Below are positions 6,144 to 6,307 of a DNA stretch of 6,307 nucleotides, piece by piece. The notes under the pieces are model-generated. The model saw only the letters and a program-made list of their open reading frames with translations. It was not told the origin of the DNA and searched no databases. Source of the stretch: Bacillota bacterium (GTDB taxonomy: Bacteria; Bacillota; Dethiobacteria; DTU022); NCBI GenBank assembly GCA_012797095.1, contig JAAZPS010000037.1:1-6307 (forward strand), given 5' to 3'. Position 1 is the first letter of the stretch; each line of letters opens with the position of its first letter. The position numbers and the translations under genes are program-made.

Positions 6144-6307
6144 AACCGGTCCCGCCTTTGTCTGGCTCAAGGTAAAAAGGATAGTTTATTCTTCCCCCTA
6201 CCCCGGACCGGATATGCATATGACAGGGGTGAAAGAGCTGCACTTTTAGTAAGACAAAGAAGGGGCACCACAGAGGGATGGAGTTACCGTCAGGATAACA
6301 AGGGAGG
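6144..6307. promoter_or_regulatory. Upstream region of the DUF1614-spoIIP operon, probably divergent
   Basis: No gene is supported here. The stretch is richer in A and T than its surroundings and must hold the promoter of the minus-strand operon, though I cannot pick convincing -35/-10 boxes. A perfect 10-bp palindrome ATATGCATAT lies at 6212-6221. At the right edge AAGGGAGG (6300-6307) on the plus strand is a strong Shine-Dalgarno sequence, so a plus-strand gene probably starts just beyond the window. Confidence 0.5.

Noticed and set aside
6043..6243. Minus-strand 66-codon open frame over the start of the DUF1614 gene
   Set aside because: Out of frame with the DUF1614 protein, no ribosome site and no recognisable features.

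Overview
The window is GC-rich bacterial DNA carrying five protein genes and no RNA gene, mobile element or CRISPR array that I can see. SpoIIP, a peptidoglycan hydrolase of endospore engulfment, together with a DUF1614 membrane protein and a PRK06851-type P-loop protein, points to a spore-forming, GC-rich member of the Bacillota, probably an anaerobic Clostridia-like lineage. That placement is an inference from gene content; the sequence cannot give the species.

Layout, left to right. From 1 to about 506 (minus strand) lies the N-terminal part of a GMP synthase ATP-pyrophosphatase, cut by the window edge. It has no glutamine amidotransferase domain in front of it. A divergent intergenic stretch follows, with a good Shine-Dalgarno site and a possible sporulation-type promoter for the plus-strand gene at 833-1933. 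That gene encodes a 366-residue PRK06851-family ATPase made of two related P-loop halves. It converges, over a 37-bp gap, on pyrG (CTP synthase, minus strand, 1971-3575). The 287-bp region upstream of pyrG holds a possible terminator for the preceding gene and a hairpin in the pyrG leader. At 3863-5521 (minus) is spoIIP, whose start overlaps the end of the DUF1614 gene (5502-6143, minus) by 20 nt. The last roughly 165 bp look like a divergent promoter region, ending in a strong ribosome-binding sequence for a plus-strand gene just outside the window.

The genes fall into two themes. One is nucleotide synthesis: guaA and pyrG are both glutamine-linked amination steps of purine and pyrimidine synthesis. 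The other is sporulation: spoIIP with DUF1614, and possibly the PRK06851 gene if its sigma-K-like promoter is real.

The most unusual item is SpoIIP. After the normal amidase domain it has a second membrane span and then a tail of about 170 residues that is very rich in arginine and contains an internal repeat. I do not recognise this tail from standard SpoIIP proteins. The stand-alone GMP synthase ATPase is the second point of interest.
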